Of a DNA stretch of 64,000 nt, positions 54,992 through 63,904 are shown piece by piece. The notes beneath the pieces are model-generated. The model saw nothing but the letters and a program-made list of their open reading frames with translations, was not told the origin of the DNA and searched no databases. The translations under genes were made by a program, and so were the position numbers. Source of the DNA: Paracoccus tibetensis (GTDB lineage: Bacteria > Pseudomonadota > Alphaproteobacteria > Rhodobacterales > Rhodobacteraceae); contig NZ_FMVT01000004.1 of NCBI RefSeq assembly GCF_900102505.1, positions 186,001-250,000 of the forward strand, given 5' to 3'. Each line of letters begins with the position of its first letter. Within the stretch, counting starts at the first letter, position 1.

Positions 54992-56098
54992 ATGACAAAG
55001 GTTCTTATCACGGGCGGCGGCGGCTTCATCGGGCGCCATGTGGCCGAGGAACTGCTGGAGGCCGGCCACGAGGTCGTGCTCTACGACGCGATGATCGACC
55101 AGGTCCATGCGGGGACCGAGGTGAAGCTGCCCGAGGGCGCGCGGCTGGTGCGCGGCGACATGCGCGAGGCCGAGAAGCTGGAAGGCGCGCTCAAGGGCTG
55201 CGAGGCGGTGCTGCATCTGGCGGCCGAGGTCGGGGTCGGGCAGTCCATGTACGAGATCGCGCGCTATGTTGGCGCGAATGATCTGGGCACCGCGGTCCTG
55301 CTGGAGGCCATCGCCAAGCACCCCGTGAAGAAGCTGGTCGTCGCCTCCTCGATGAGCGTCTATGGCGAGGGCTACTACCGCACCCCTTCGGGCCAAGTGA
55401 ACGAGACCGTGCGCCGCAACGTGGCCGACCTGCGCGCCGGCCGGTGGGAGCCGGTGACCGAGAACGGCGTCGCGTTGATCCCGGTCGCGACGACCGAGAG
55501 CAAGCGGGTCGACCTCGCCTCGATCTACGCGCTGACGAAATACCAGCAGGAACAGGCCGTGCTGATCTTCGGCAAGGCCTATGACATCCCCTCGGTCGCG
55601 CTGCGCCTCTTCAACGTCTTCGGCGCCGGGCAGGCGCTGTCGAACCCCTACACGGGCGTTCTGGCGAACTTCGCCTCACGCATCGCCAACGGGCAGGCGC
55701 CGACGATCTTCGAGGATGGCGAGCAGAAGCGCGACTTCGTCCATGTGCGCGACGTCGCCCGCGCCTTCCGCCTGGCGCTGGAAAGCGACGCTGCGGCGGG
55801 TCATGTGATCAATGTCGGCTCCGGCAACGCCTATACGATCAGCGACGTCGCCCGGCTTCTGGCTAAGGCGATGGACGCCGAGCACCTGCAGCCCGAGATC
55901 CTGGGCAAGTTCCGCGCCGGCGACATCCGCAACTGCTTTGCCGACATCGGCAAGGCCCGCGCGCTGCTGAGCTTCGAGCCGCAGCACCGCCTGGAGGACA
56001 GCCTCGGGCCCTTCGTCGATTGGGTCCGGCAGTCGCCCTCGACCGACAATGGCAGCCGGATGCGCCAGCAGCTCGAAGAGCGGGGACTGGTCACATGA
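54992..56098 (+). CDS. NAD-dependent epimerase/dehydratase (extended SDR)
   Basis: Sugar-nucleotide modifying enzyme of 368 residues. GGGGFIG at residues 8-14 binds NAD, VASSMSVYGEGYY includes the catalytic Ser/Thr region, and SIYALTKYQQE provides YxxxK. An insert of about 35 residues after YGEGYY (RNVADLRAGRWEPVTENG) is longer than in GalE. First gene of a seven-gene plus-strand glycan operon; its stop overlaps the next start by 4 bases. Candidate reactions are 4-epimerisation or dehydration of a nucleoside-diphosphate sugar. Confidence 0.88.
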   Translation: MTKVLITGGGGFIGRHVAEELLEAGHEVVLYDAMIDQVHAGTEVKLPEGARLVRGDMREAEKLEGALKGCEAVLHLAAEVGVGQSMYEIARYVGANDLGTAVLLEAIAKHPVKKLVVASSMSVYGEGYYRTPSGQVNETVRRNVADLRAGRWEPVTENGVALIPVATTESKRVDLASIYALTKYQQEQAVLIFGKAYDIPSVALRLFNVFGAGQALSNPYTGVLANFASRIANGQAPTIFEDGEQKRDFVHVRDVARAFRLALESDAAAGHVINVGSGNAYTISDVARLLAKAMDAEHLQPEILGKFRAGDIRNCFADIGKARALLSFEPQHRLEDSLGPFVDWVRQSPSTDNGSRMRQQLEERGLVT

Positions 56099-58089
56099 GC
56101 CGCGGCTTCGGCTTCGTCGAGTGGTTTCGCCCCGGCGACCATGACCGGGTCGAGGCGCTTCTGCCCGGCCTCGTCGCCTCGGGCGCGACCCATCTGCGCA
56201 CGCATGTCAGCTGGGCTGAATACCACGCGACCGGCGGGCAGGAATGGTTCGACTGGCTGCTGCCGCGCCTTGCCCGCGACCTCGAGCTGCTGCCCTGCGT
56301 CCACTACACCCCGCCCTCGCTCTCGCGCACCGGCCGCAGCTCCGGTGCGCCGAAGGTGCTCAAGGACTACGCCGATTTCCTCGACATCCTGCTCACGCGG
56401 CACGGCCAGCACTTCACCCATGTCGAGCTGTGGAACGAGCCGAACAATCTGTTGGACTGGGATTGGCGCGAGGACCCCGAGTTCGATCTGTTCTGCGAAA
56501 TGGTGGGCGGCGCCGCCTACTGGGTCCAGAAGCGCGGCTGGAAGACCGTCCTCGGCGGGCCGGCGCCCTTCGATCCCTACTGGCTGAACCTGATGGGCGA
56601 GCGCGGCGTGCTGGGCGTTTCCGACGTCGTCGGCTTCCACGGCTTTCCCGGCACCTGGGACAGCGAGGCCGCCAGCTGGCAGGGCTGGGACATGCACCTG
56701 GGCGAGATGCGCCGCATCCTCGATCGCCACAATGCCAAGGCCCGCATCTGGATCACCGAGACCGGCTATTCCACATGGCGCCGCGACGAGATGGAGCAGG
56801 CGCGCCGCTTCGTCCACTCGCTGCAAGCCCCGGCGGATCGCGTCTACTGGTACGCCTGGTCGGACGTGCCAGCGCATGTCGCCGTGCAGGAGGGGCTGTG
56901 GTTCGACCCGCGGCACTATCACCTCGGCGCAGTGACCGAGGACGGCCAGCCGAAGCTGCTGGGCCGCGTCCTCGCCGAAGGCGGGGTCGAGCGCCTGCGC
57001 GAACTGACCGCCCTCGCCGCCCCCGCACGGATCGGAACCGAGATCAGCACCCTCATCACCGGCGGGGCGGGGTTCATCGGCGCGAATCTGGCCGATGCGC
57101 TGATGAGCGAAGGGCAGCAGGTGACGGTGCTGGACAATCTCAGCCGGCCGGGGGTCGAGCGGAACCTGCGCTGGCTCGCCGGCCGCCACGGCGACAAGCT
57201 GCGCGCGATCCCCGCCGACCTGCGCGATCCGACCGCGCTGAAGGGCGCCGTGGCGGGGGCCGAGGCGGTCTTCCACCTTGCCGCGCAGACGGCCGTGACC
57301 ACCAGCCTGACGGCCCCGGTCGAGGATTTCGAGGTGAACGCCCGCGGCACGCTGGACCTGCTGGAAGCCGTGCGGGCAACGGGCCGCAAGCTGCCGGTGA
57401 TCTTCGCCTCGACCAACAAGGTCTACGGCGCCCTGGCCGATCTTCAGGTCGCCGAGACCGACACCCGCTGCGGCCCGACCGACAACCTGATCGCCGCGCA
57501 TGGCGTCGACGAGACGCGGCCGCTGGACTTCTGCACGCCCTACGGCTGCTCGAAGGGCGTCGCGGATCAGTATGTGCTGGACTACGCCAAGAGCTACGGC
57601 ATCCCGGCGGCGGTCCTGCGGATGAGCTGCATCTACGGCCCCCGCCAGTTCGGGACCGAGGATCAGGGCTGGGTCGCCCATTTCCTGATCCGCGCGCTGG
57701 AGGGCCGGCCGGTGACCGTCTTCGGCACCGGCCGCCAGGTCCGCGACGTGCTGCATGTCCATGACGCGGTCGCGGCCTATCGCGCGCTGCTGGGGCGCAT
57801 CGACACGCTATCGGGCCGAGCCTTCAACCTTGGTGGCGGCCCAGACAATTCGGTCAGCCTCGGAGAGGTGCTGGACGAGATTTGGGACATCACCGGCAAG
57901 CCGGTGCAGATCGACCGCTCGGACTGGCGGCAGGGCGATCAGCCCTGGTTCGTCGCCGACACCCGCGCGCTGGAGGCCGCGACCGGCTGGAAGGCCAGCA
58001 TCGGCTGGCGCGCCGGCCTGCGCGATCTGGCCGAATGGCTCGCGGCCGAGCGGAACCTGCCGCTGCGGGCGCAAAGGAAGCTGGCATGA
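56095..58089 (+). CDS. Fusion: glycoside-hydrolase-like TIM barrel plus CDP-paratose epimerase-like SDR
   Basis: A 664-residue protein with two enzyme-like domains. Residues 1 to about 310 look like a clan-A glycosidase barrel: ELWNEPNN (Glu115, acid/base position) and IWITETGYST (Glu222, nucleophile position) with aromatic sugar-binding residues around them. From about 318, an extended SDR begins: TLITGGAGFIGANLADAL, then SRPGVERNLRWL, typical of CDP-paratose/tyvelose epimerases, and TPYGCSKG (Tyr483, Lys487). No signal peptide, so the hydrolase half would act in the cytosol. The start lies in the ATGA overlap. No frameshift is visible at the domain join, so the fusion is real in this sequence. 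Confidence 0.85.
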   Translation: MSRGFGFVEWFRPGDHDRVEALLPGLVASGATHLRTHVSWAEYHATGGQEWFDWLLPRLARDLELLPCVHYTPPSLSRTGRSSGAPKVLKDYADFLDILLTRHGQHFTHVELWNEPNNLLDWDWREDPEFDLFCEMVGGAAYWVQKRGWKTVLGGPAPFDPYWLNLMGERGVLGVSDVVGFHGFPGTWDSEAASWQGWDMHLGEMRRILDRHNAKARIWITETGYSTWRRDEMEQARRFVHSLQAPADRVYWYAWSDVPAHVAVQEGLWFDPRHYHLGAVTEDGQPKLLGRVLAEGGVERLRELTALAAPARIGTEISTLITGGAGFIGANLADALMSEGQQVTVLDNLSRPGVERNLRWLAGRHGDKLRAIPADLRDPTALKGAVAGAEAVFHLAAQTAVTTSLTAPVEDFEVNARGTLDLLEAVRATGRKLPVIFASTNKVYGALADLQVAETDTRCGPTDNLIAAHGVDETRPLDFCTPYGCSKGVADQYVLDYAKSYGIPAAVLRMSCIYGPRQFGTEDQGWVAHFLIRALEGRPVTVFGTGRQVRDVLHVHDAVAAYRALLGRIDTLSGRAFNLGGGPDNSVSLGEVLDEIWDITGKPVQIDRSDWRQGDQPWFVADTRALEAATGWKASIGWRAGLRDLAEWLAAERNLPLRAQRKLA

Positions 58090-59174
58090 AGGTGCTGATG
58101 ACGCTCGACGCCGTCGGGGGGGTCTGGCGCTACGCGCTGGACCTGGCCTCGGGGCTGACGGCGCGCGGGGTGCGGGTGGTGCTGGCGGGTCTCGGGCCTC
58201 AGCCTTCGGCTGAGCAGTTGGCCGAGGCCCGCGCCATCGCGCCGCTGGAATGGGGCGAGGCGCCGCTGGACTGGATGGCGGGGGCGCCGGATGAACTGGC
58301 CAGTGTCGCGCCTTGGATCGACGGGCTTGCCACGAAGCACGGGGTGGATCTTCTGCACCTGAACCTGCCGACGCAGGCGGTGGGGCTGCGCTGCGGCCTG
58401 CCGGTGCTGACGGTCTCCCATTCCTGCCTTGCCACCTGGTTCGCCGCCGTCCGGGGCACCGCCGTGCCGCAGGACATGGCGTGGCAGGCCGCCCTGACCG
58501 CCGAAGGGCTCGCCGCCGCCGACCTGATCGTGGCGCCGACCCGCGCCCATGCCGAGGCCGTCACCGCCGCCTACGGCATGACCAGCCCCATCGAGGTCGT
58601 CCACAACAGCAGCCAGGTGCCCCTGCCCCGCAGCGCCCGCGCGGCCGAGATTGTCGCCGTCGGCCGCTGGTGGGACGACGGCAAGAACGGCGCCGCTCTG
58701 AATGCGGCCGCCGAGGGCTGCGCTTGGCCGGTCACCCTCCTCGGCGCCACCGACGGCCCGAACGGCGCCCGGATCGCGCTGAACCACGCCCGCGCCGGCG
58801 GCTCCCTGCCCCATCCGCAGGTCATGGCGCGCATCTGCCGCGCCGGCATCTTCTGCGCCCCCTCGCTCTACGAGCCCTTCGGCCTTTCGGTGCTGGAGGC
58901 CGCCCGCGCCGCCACGCCCCTCGTGCTGGCCGACATCCCCGTCTTCCGCGAGCTGTGGGACGGCGCGGCGGTCTTCATGGACCCGCGCAATCCCGCCGCC
59001 CTCCGAGCCGCGCTGAACGGTGTCGCGAAGGACGGCGCCCTGCGCGCCCGCCTCGGGGCCGCGGCCGAGCAGCGCGCGAACCGCTACCAGCCCCAGACCC
59101 AACATGCCGCGATGCTGCGGCTCTACCGCCAGCTCGCCTCTCAAGGCGCGCGAGCACTGACCCCGGCAGGATGA
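58086..59174 (+). CDS. Family 4 glycosyltransferase
   Basis: GT-B glycosyltransferase of 362 residues. The N-terminal domain starts MKVLMTLDAVGGVWRYALDLA, typical of GT4 proteins; the C-terminal domain has EIVAVGRWWDDGKN and the donor-site motif CAPSLYEPFGLSVLEAA (E-x7-E). It overlaps the fusion gene by 4 bases and the next transferase gene by 4 bases. It is likely cytosolic or membrane-associated and adds a sugar to a glycan intermediate; donor and acceptor unknown. Confidence 0.88.
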   Translation: MKVLMTLDAVGGVWRYALDLASGLTARGVRVVLAGLGPQPSAEQLAEARAIAPLEWGEAPLDWMAGAPDELASVAPWIDGLATKHGVDLLHLNLPTQAVGLRCGLPVLTVSHSCLATWFAAVRGTAVPQDMAWQAALTAEGLAAADLIVAPTRAHAEAVTAAYGMTSPIEVVHNSSQVPLPRSARAAEIVAVGRWWDDGKNGAALNAAAEGCAWPVTLLGATDGPNGARIALNHARAGGSLPHPQVMARICRAGIFCAPSLYEPFGLSVLEAARAATPLVLADIPVFRELWDGAAVFMDPRNPAALRAALNGVAKDGALRARLGAAAEQRANRYQPQTQHAAMLRLYRQLASQGARALTPAG

Positions 59175-60289
59175 CCCCCATGCGATTTCTCTTCTACACC
59201 CACTCGCTCGTCTCGGACTGGAACCATGGCAACGCCCATTTCCTGCGCGGCGTGATGCGGGCCCTGAACGCGAAGGGCCACGAGACGCTGGCGCTAGAGC
59301 CGGAAGACAGCTGGAGCCGCCAGAACCTGATCGCCGATGGCGGGCAGGCCGCGCTCAACGCCTTCGCCGCCGACTTTCCCGACCTGCGCTGGCAGAGCTA
59401 CCCCGAGGATCACGACCACGACGCCGCGCTGGACGCTGCCGACGTCGTGATCGTCCACGAATGGACCCCGCCCGCGCTGGTCGCCCGCATCGGCCGCGCC
59501 CGACGCAGGGGCGGCCGCTTCACGCTGCTGTTCCACGACACCCACCACCGCGCCGTCAGCACGGCCGAAGACATCGCCGGCATGGACCTTGACGGCTATG
59601 ACGGCGTGCTGGCCTTTGGCGAAGCGCTGCGGCAGCGTTACCTCGATGCGGGCTGGGGCCGGCAGGTCTTCACCTGGCACGAGGCCGCCGACACCTCGAT
59701 CTTCCGCCCCCTGCCCCAGATCACGCCCGAGCGCGACCTCATCTGGGTCGGTAACTGGGGCGACGGCGAGCGCAGCGACGAGCTGGAGAGCTTCCTGATT
59801 CGCCCCGTCGAGGCGCTCGGCCTCTCCGCCACCGTCCACGGCGTGCGCTACCCGGACCATGCGCTGGACCGCCTGCGGCAGGCCGGCATCGACTATCGCG
59901 GCTGGTTGGCGAATGCCCGCGTGCCCGAGGTCTTCGCCCGTCACCGCGTCACCGTTCATGTCCCGCGCCGCCCCTATGTCACCGCCCTGCCCGGCATCCC
60001 GACCATCCGCCCCTTCGAGGCGCTCGCCTGCGGCATCCCGCTGATCAGCGCGCCGTGGGAGGATGCAGAAGGGTTGTTCCGTCCCGGTGACATCCGCTTC
60101 GTGTCGAGCGGCGACCAGATGCGCCAGGCCCTGCGCCTGATGCTGGACGACCGCGCCGCCGCCGCCGAACAGGCCGCACGCGGGCTGGAGACGATCCGCG
60201 CCCGCCACAGCTGCACCCACCGCGCCGAGGAACTGCTGGACATCCTCACCCGCCTCGCCGCCCCGGCCCTCAAGGAGGTCACCGCATGA
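59171..60289 (+). CDS. Glycosyltransferase (GT-B type)
   Basis: Protein of 372 residues, opening MRFLFYTHSLVSDWNHGNAH after a few residues; a second ATG at 59180 is equally usable. The C-terminal half shows DLIWVGNWGDGERSDEL, TVHGVRYPDHAL and the donor-binding region IPTIRPFEALACGIPLISAPW, as in CgeB-like/GT4-related enzymes. It is related in plan to the next two genes, suggesting old duplications within the operon. It overlaps both neighbours by 4 bases. Confidence 0.85.
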   Translation: MTPMRFLFYTHSLVSDWNHGNAHFLRGVMRALNAKGHETLALEPEDSWSRQNLIADGGQAALNAFAADFPDLRWQSYPEDHDHDAALDAADVVIVHEWTPPALVARIGRARRRGGRFTLLFHDTHHRAVSTAEDIAGMDLDGYDGVLAFGEALRQRYLDAGWGRQVFTWHEAADTSIFRPLPQITPERDLIWVGNWGDGERSDELESFLIRPVEALGLSATVHGVRYPDHALDRLRQAGIDYRGWLANARVPEVFARHRVTVHVPRRPYVTALPGIPTIRPFEALACGIPLISAPWEDAEGLFRPGDIRFVSSGDQMRQALRLMLDDRAAAAEQAARGLETIRARHSCTHRAEELLDILTRLAAPALKEVTA

Positions 60290-61401
60290 CCCGCGTCGCC
60301 TTCTACGGATCGAGCCTTCTTTCCTCCTACTGGAACGGCGCGGCGACCTATTACCGCGGCATCATCAAGGCGATGGCCGCACAGGGCTACCGCGTGACCT
60401 TCCACGAACCCGACGCCTTCGACCGCCAGTCCCATCGCGACATCGAGGTGCCGGACTGGGCCGAGGTGAACGTCTGGCCCGCCACGCCCGAGGGTCTTGC
60501 GGCCGCCGCGGCGCAGGCGGCGGATGCCGACATCGTCGTGAAAGCCTCGGGCGTCGGCTATGCCGACGACGAGATCCTGCGCCAAGTGATGGCCGCCGCC
60601 CGCCCCGACGCGCTGCGGATCTTCTGGGACGTGGACGCCCCGGCGACCCTTGCCGAGATGCGGCAGAACCCGAACGACGCGCTGCGCCGGATGCTGCCGG
60701 ACCTGGACCTGATCCTGACCTATGGCGGCGGCGATCCGGTGATCCGCGCCTATCGCGAGCTGGGCGCGCGGGACTGCGTGCCGGTCTACAACGCGCTCGA
60801 CCCCGCGACCCACCATCCCGCCCCGCCGCAGCCGCGCTTCCAGGCGGACCTCGGCTTTCTCGCCAACCGCCTGCCCGACCGCGAGGCGCGGGTGGCCGAG
60901 TTCTTCCTGCGCCCTGCGAGCGCCCTGCCGGGCCGGCAGTTCATCCTCGGCGGCTCGGGCTGGCAGCCCGAGCATCTGCCGGGCAACATCCGCTGCCTCG
61001 GCCATGTCCGCACAGGCGATCACAACGCCTTCAACTGCACACCCCGGGCGGTGCTGAACGTCGCCCGCGACTCGATGGCCGCGACCGGCTTTTCCCCCGC
61101 CACCCGCGTCTTCGAGGCGGCGGGCGCGGGCGGCTGCCTCATCACCGACTACTGGGAGGGCATCGAGCTGTTCCTGAAGCCGGACGAAGAGGTGCTCGTG
61201 GCCCGCGACGGCCAAGATGTGGCCGATTTCCTGACCAACCTGCCGCCCGAGCGCTTCGGCCAGATCGGCCAGGCCGCCCTGCGCCGCGTTCTGGCCGAGC
61301 ACACCTACGACCGCCGCGCCGAGCAGTTGCACAGGGTCCTGACCGACGCCGCCGCCAAGGCCAAGGCCGCCGCGCCCCTCCGCAGCGAGGTGGCGCTGTG
61401 A
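60286..61401 (+). CDS. Glycosyltransferase (CgeB-like)
   Basis: GT-B type protein of 371 residues starting MTRVAFYGSSLLSSYWNGAA. Segments FWDVDAPATLAEMRQNP, LILTYGGGDPVIRAY, LGFLANRLPDREARVAEFF and TRVFEAAGAGGCLITDYWEG match the CgeB/spore-coat-polysaccharide transferase group. 4-base overlaps with both neighbours. It probably elongates the same surface glycan; specificity unknown. Confidence 0.85.
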   Translation: MTRVAFYGSSLLSSYWNGAATYYRGIIKAMAAQGYRVTFHEPDAFDRQSHRDIEVPDWAEVNVWPATPEGLAAAAAQAADADIVVKASGVGYADDEILRQVMAAARPDALRIFWDVDAPATLAEMRQNPNDALRRMLPDLDLILTYGGGDPVIRAYRELGARDCVPVYNALDPATHHPAPPQPRFQADLGFLANRLPDREARVAEFFLRPASALPGRQFILGGSGWQPEHLPGNIRCLGHVRTGDHNAFNCTPRAVLNVARDSMAATGFSPATRVFEAAGAGGCLITDYWEGIELFLKPDEEVLVARDGQDVADFLTNLPPERFGQIGQAALRRVLAEHTYDRRAEQLHRVLTDAAAKAKAAAPLRSEVAL

Positions 61402-62492
61402 GCGGCGAGATCGTGATCTTCGGCCTGTCGCTGAGCTCGTCTTGGGGCAACGGCCACGCCACCACCTTCCGCGCCCTGCTGCGCGGGCTCCATGCCGAAG
61501 GCCGGCGCGTCCTGTTCCTGGAACGGCGCCAGCCGTGGTATCAGGAGAACCAGGACCTCGCCGATCCCGACTTCTGCGAGCTGCGCTTCTACGACGAGAT
61601 CCCCGAGGCGCTGGCCCGCTACCGGGACCGGCTGGAGGATGCCGAGGCGGTGATCGTCGGCTCCTACGTCCCCGAGGGCCAGCGCCTGATCGACGCACTG
61701 GACCGGCTGCCGCTGCGGCAGCTCTGCTTCTACGACATCGACACGCCGGTCACGATGGACCTGCTGGACAAGGGCGACGAGACCCATCTCGCCCGCCGCC
61801 AGATGCCGCGGTTCGATGCCTACTTCTCCTTCTCGGGCGGCAAGGTGCTGGACCGGCTGCGCGAGGTCTATGGAACCCCGAACCCGCAGCCCCTCTACTG
61901 CGCGGTGGACGAGGGCGCCTACCAGCCGATGGAGGTGCCGAGCCGGTGGGATCTCGGCTATCTGGGCACCTACAGCCCCGACCGCCAGCCCGGCCTTGAG
62001 GCCCTGCTGATCGAGCCGGCCCGCCGCCTGCCGCAGATGCGCTTCGTTGTCGCGGGCTCGATGTTCCCCGGCGACATCGAATGGCCCGAGAATGTCGAGC
62101 GGATCGAGCATCTGCCCCCGGCCCAACACGCCGAGTTCTACAACGCGCAGCGCTTCACCCTGAACATCACCCGCGCTGCGATGCGGCGCCTCGGCTGGTC
62201 GCCCTCGGTGCGCCTGTTCGAGGCGGCGGCCTGCGGCACCCCGATCATCTCGGACCGCTGGCAGGGGCTGGACGAACTGCTGCCCGAGGACCGCGCCGTC
62301 CTTATCGCCGACGGCCCCGATCAGGTGGTGGAGGCGCTGACCGCCCTGCCCGAAACGCGGCGGCAGGCCCTCGCGGCCGAGGCGCGGCGCATCGTTCTTT
62401 CGGGCCACACCGGCCGCGCCCGCGCGCGCGAGCTGGCGACGCAACTGGCGCTTGGCGCCCAATCCGCCCCGGCGGCAATCAGTGCAGGATAG
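61398..62492 (+). CDS. Glycosyltransferase (CgeB-like)
   Basis: GT-B type protein of 364 residues, starting at GTG in a GTGA overlap with the preceding gene. It opens with IVIFGLSLSSSWGNGHATTF; YDIDTPVTMDLLDKG, YFSFSGGKVLDRL, LGYLGTYSPDRQPGLE and SVRLFEAAACGTPIISDRW parallel the preceding gene closely in order, so the two are probably paralogues. Followed by the decarboxylase gene 9 bases later. Confidence 0.86.
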   Translation: MSGEIVIFGLSLSSSWGNGHATTFRALLRGLHAEGRRVLFLERRQPWYQENQDLADPDFCELRFYDEIPEALARYRDRLEDAEAVIVGSYVPEGQRLIDALDRLPLRQLCFYDIDTPVTMDLLDKGDETHLARRQMPRFDAYFSFSGGKVLDRLREVYGTPNPQPLYCAVDEGAYQPMEVPSRWDLGYLGTYSPDRQPGLEALLIEPARRLPQMRFVVAGSMFPGDIEWPENVERIEHLPPAQHAEFYNAQRFTLNITRAAMRRLGWSPSVRLFEAAACGTPIISDRWQGLDELLPEDRAVLIADGPDQVVEALTALPETRRQALAAEARRIVLSGHTGRARARELATQLALGAQSAPAAISAG

Positions 62493-62501
62493 GACCATCC
62501 C

Positions 62502-63512
62502 ATGCAGCAGATGACGACGTTCAAGAACAGCATCCTCGTCGCGGGCGGCGCGGGCTTCATCGGCTCGCATCTCTGCGAGACGCTGCTCTACCAAGGCCAC
62601 CGGGTGATCTGCGTGGACAGCTTCCTGTCCGGCCGCCGCGAAAACGTGGAGCCGCTGGAGAACCACCCCGGCTTCACCCTGATCGAGCAGGACATCACCA
62701 ATCCTGTGACCATCCGCGGCCCGCTGGACCGGGTCTACAACCTCGCCTGCGCGGCCTCGCCCCCGCAATACCAGGCCGATCCGACGCATACGATGATGAC
62801 CTGCGTGGTCGGGACCGGGCACCTGCTGAAACTGGCCGAGAAGACCGGGGCACGCTACCTGCAGGCCTCGACCTCCGAGGTCTATGGCGATCCCGAGGCC
62901 CATCCGCAGCGCGAGGACTACTGGGGCAACGTCAACTGCACCGGCCCCCGCGCCTGCTATGACGAGGGCAAGCGTGCCGCCGAAAGCATGTGCTTCGACT
63001 CGCTCCGGGCCGGCAACGCCGATGTGCGGGTGGCGCGGATCTTTAACACCTACGGCCCGCAGATGCGCCCCGACGACGGTCGGATCGTGTCTAACCTGAT
63101 CTGCCAGGCCCTTGAGGACAAGCCGATGACCATCTACGGCGACGGGATGCAGACGCGGTCCTTCTGCTATGTCAGCGACCTCGTGCGCGGCCTCATGGCG
63201 CTGATGGAGGTGCGGGACGCGCCGGACGGGGCGGTGAACCTCGGCAATCCGGGCGAGTTCACCATCCTCGAGCTGGCCGAGCTGATCCGCGAGATGGTGC
63301 CGGGCACCGCGCGGCCGGTCTTCAAGCCGCTGCCGAAGGACGATCCCAAGCGCCGCCAGCCGGACATCACCCGCGCCGGAACGCTGCTGGGCTGGTCCCC
63401 CGAAGTGCCGCTGCGCGAGGGGCTGGCCAAGACCATCCCCTGGTTCGCGACGCAGGTGCAGGCGCCGGTTCCGCGCAAGCGTGCCGCCGTTCCGGCGCTG
63501 GCCGCCCGCTGA
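62502..63512 (+). CDS. UDP-glucuronate decarboxylase-like NAD-dependent epimerase
   Basis: Extended SDR of 336 residues, similar to UDP-xylose synthases. NAD site GGAGFIGSHLCE at residues 15-26; YNLACAASPPQYQADPTHT is the hallmark of this subfamily; catalytic YDEGK (Tyr153, Lys157); RIFNTYGPQMRPDDGRIVSN and QTRSFCYVSDLVRG are also typical. It would convert UDP-glucuronate to UDP-xylose, a donor for the operon's transferases. The tail (QVQAPVPRKRAAVPALAAR) is variable. Last gene of the operon, followed by a hairpin. Confidence 0.88.
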   Translation: MQQMTTFKNSILVAGGAGFIGSHLCETLLYQGHRVICVDSFLSGRRENVEPLENHPGFTLIEQDITNPVTIRGPLDRVYNLACAASPPQYQADPTHTMMTCVVGTGHLLKLAEKTGARYLQASTSEVYGDPEAHPQREDYWGNVNCTGPRACYDEGKRAAESMCFDSLRAGNADVRVARIFNTYGPQMRPDDGRIVSNLICQALEDKPMTIYGDGMQTRSFCYVSDLVRGLMALMEVRDAPDGAVNLGNPGEFTILELAELIREMVPGTARPVFKPLPKDDPKRRQPDITRAGTLLGWSPEVPLREGLAKTIPWFATQVQAPVPRKRAAVPALAAR

Positions 63513-63521
63513 ACACAAAAA

Positions 63522-63551
63522 TCCGGCCCCGCGCATCGCGTCGGGGCCGGA
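63522..63551. terminator. Hairpin terminator after the glycan operon
   Basis: Perfect 10-bp stem TCCGGCCCCG / CGGGGCCGGA with a 10-base loop, A-run before it (CAAAAA) and CTTCGTCTTG after. It lies between the convergent decarboxylase gene and the small minus-strand gene; the A-run gives TTTTTG on the minus strand, so it suits the minus-strand gene best. Confidence 0.78.
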
Positions 63552-63599
63552 CTTCGTCTTGCCTTGCTCTGCCGTCCCGGCGCGCTGCCGGGCGCGGGC

Positions 63600-63833
63600 T
63601 CAGTCCTGCTTCGAGACATCCCGGATCGTCGGCACGATCTGGTCGCCCCAGGCACCGGCGCCGTTGTGATGGCGCGAGACCCGGATCAGCTCGACCGAGA
63701 TCCCCTCGGCGACGGCGCGCTGGACCGCCTCGTTGACGCGGTGGACCGCATCGGCGACGCGGTGGATGGCGCGGGTCTGTGCATCCGTCTCAGGACGTTC
63801 GACGCGGGTGAACTCGGTGGCTTGGTCGTTCAT
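63600..63833 (-). CDS. Small hypothetical protein
   Basis: Not recognised. 77 residues, MNDQATEFTRVERPETDAQ followed by an amphipathic helix (AIHRVADAVHRVNEAVQRAV) and VELIRVSRHHNGAGAWGD. No signal peptide or membrane segment. GAGGAGG 5-6 bases upstream of the ATG and the typical codon use make it a real gene. It is followed by the hairpin at 63522-63551. Confidence 0.7.
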   Translation of the reverse strand: MNDQATEFTRVERPETDAQTRAIHRVADAVHRVNEAVQRAVAEGISVELIRVSRHHNGAGAWGDQIVPTIRDVSKQD

Positions 63834-63904
63834 GGTGTCCTCCTCGGGGGTTCTCGCTCAGGGCGTTGGGGTGCCCCTGCCGGCGGTCGGCAGGGGCGTC
63901 GTTA

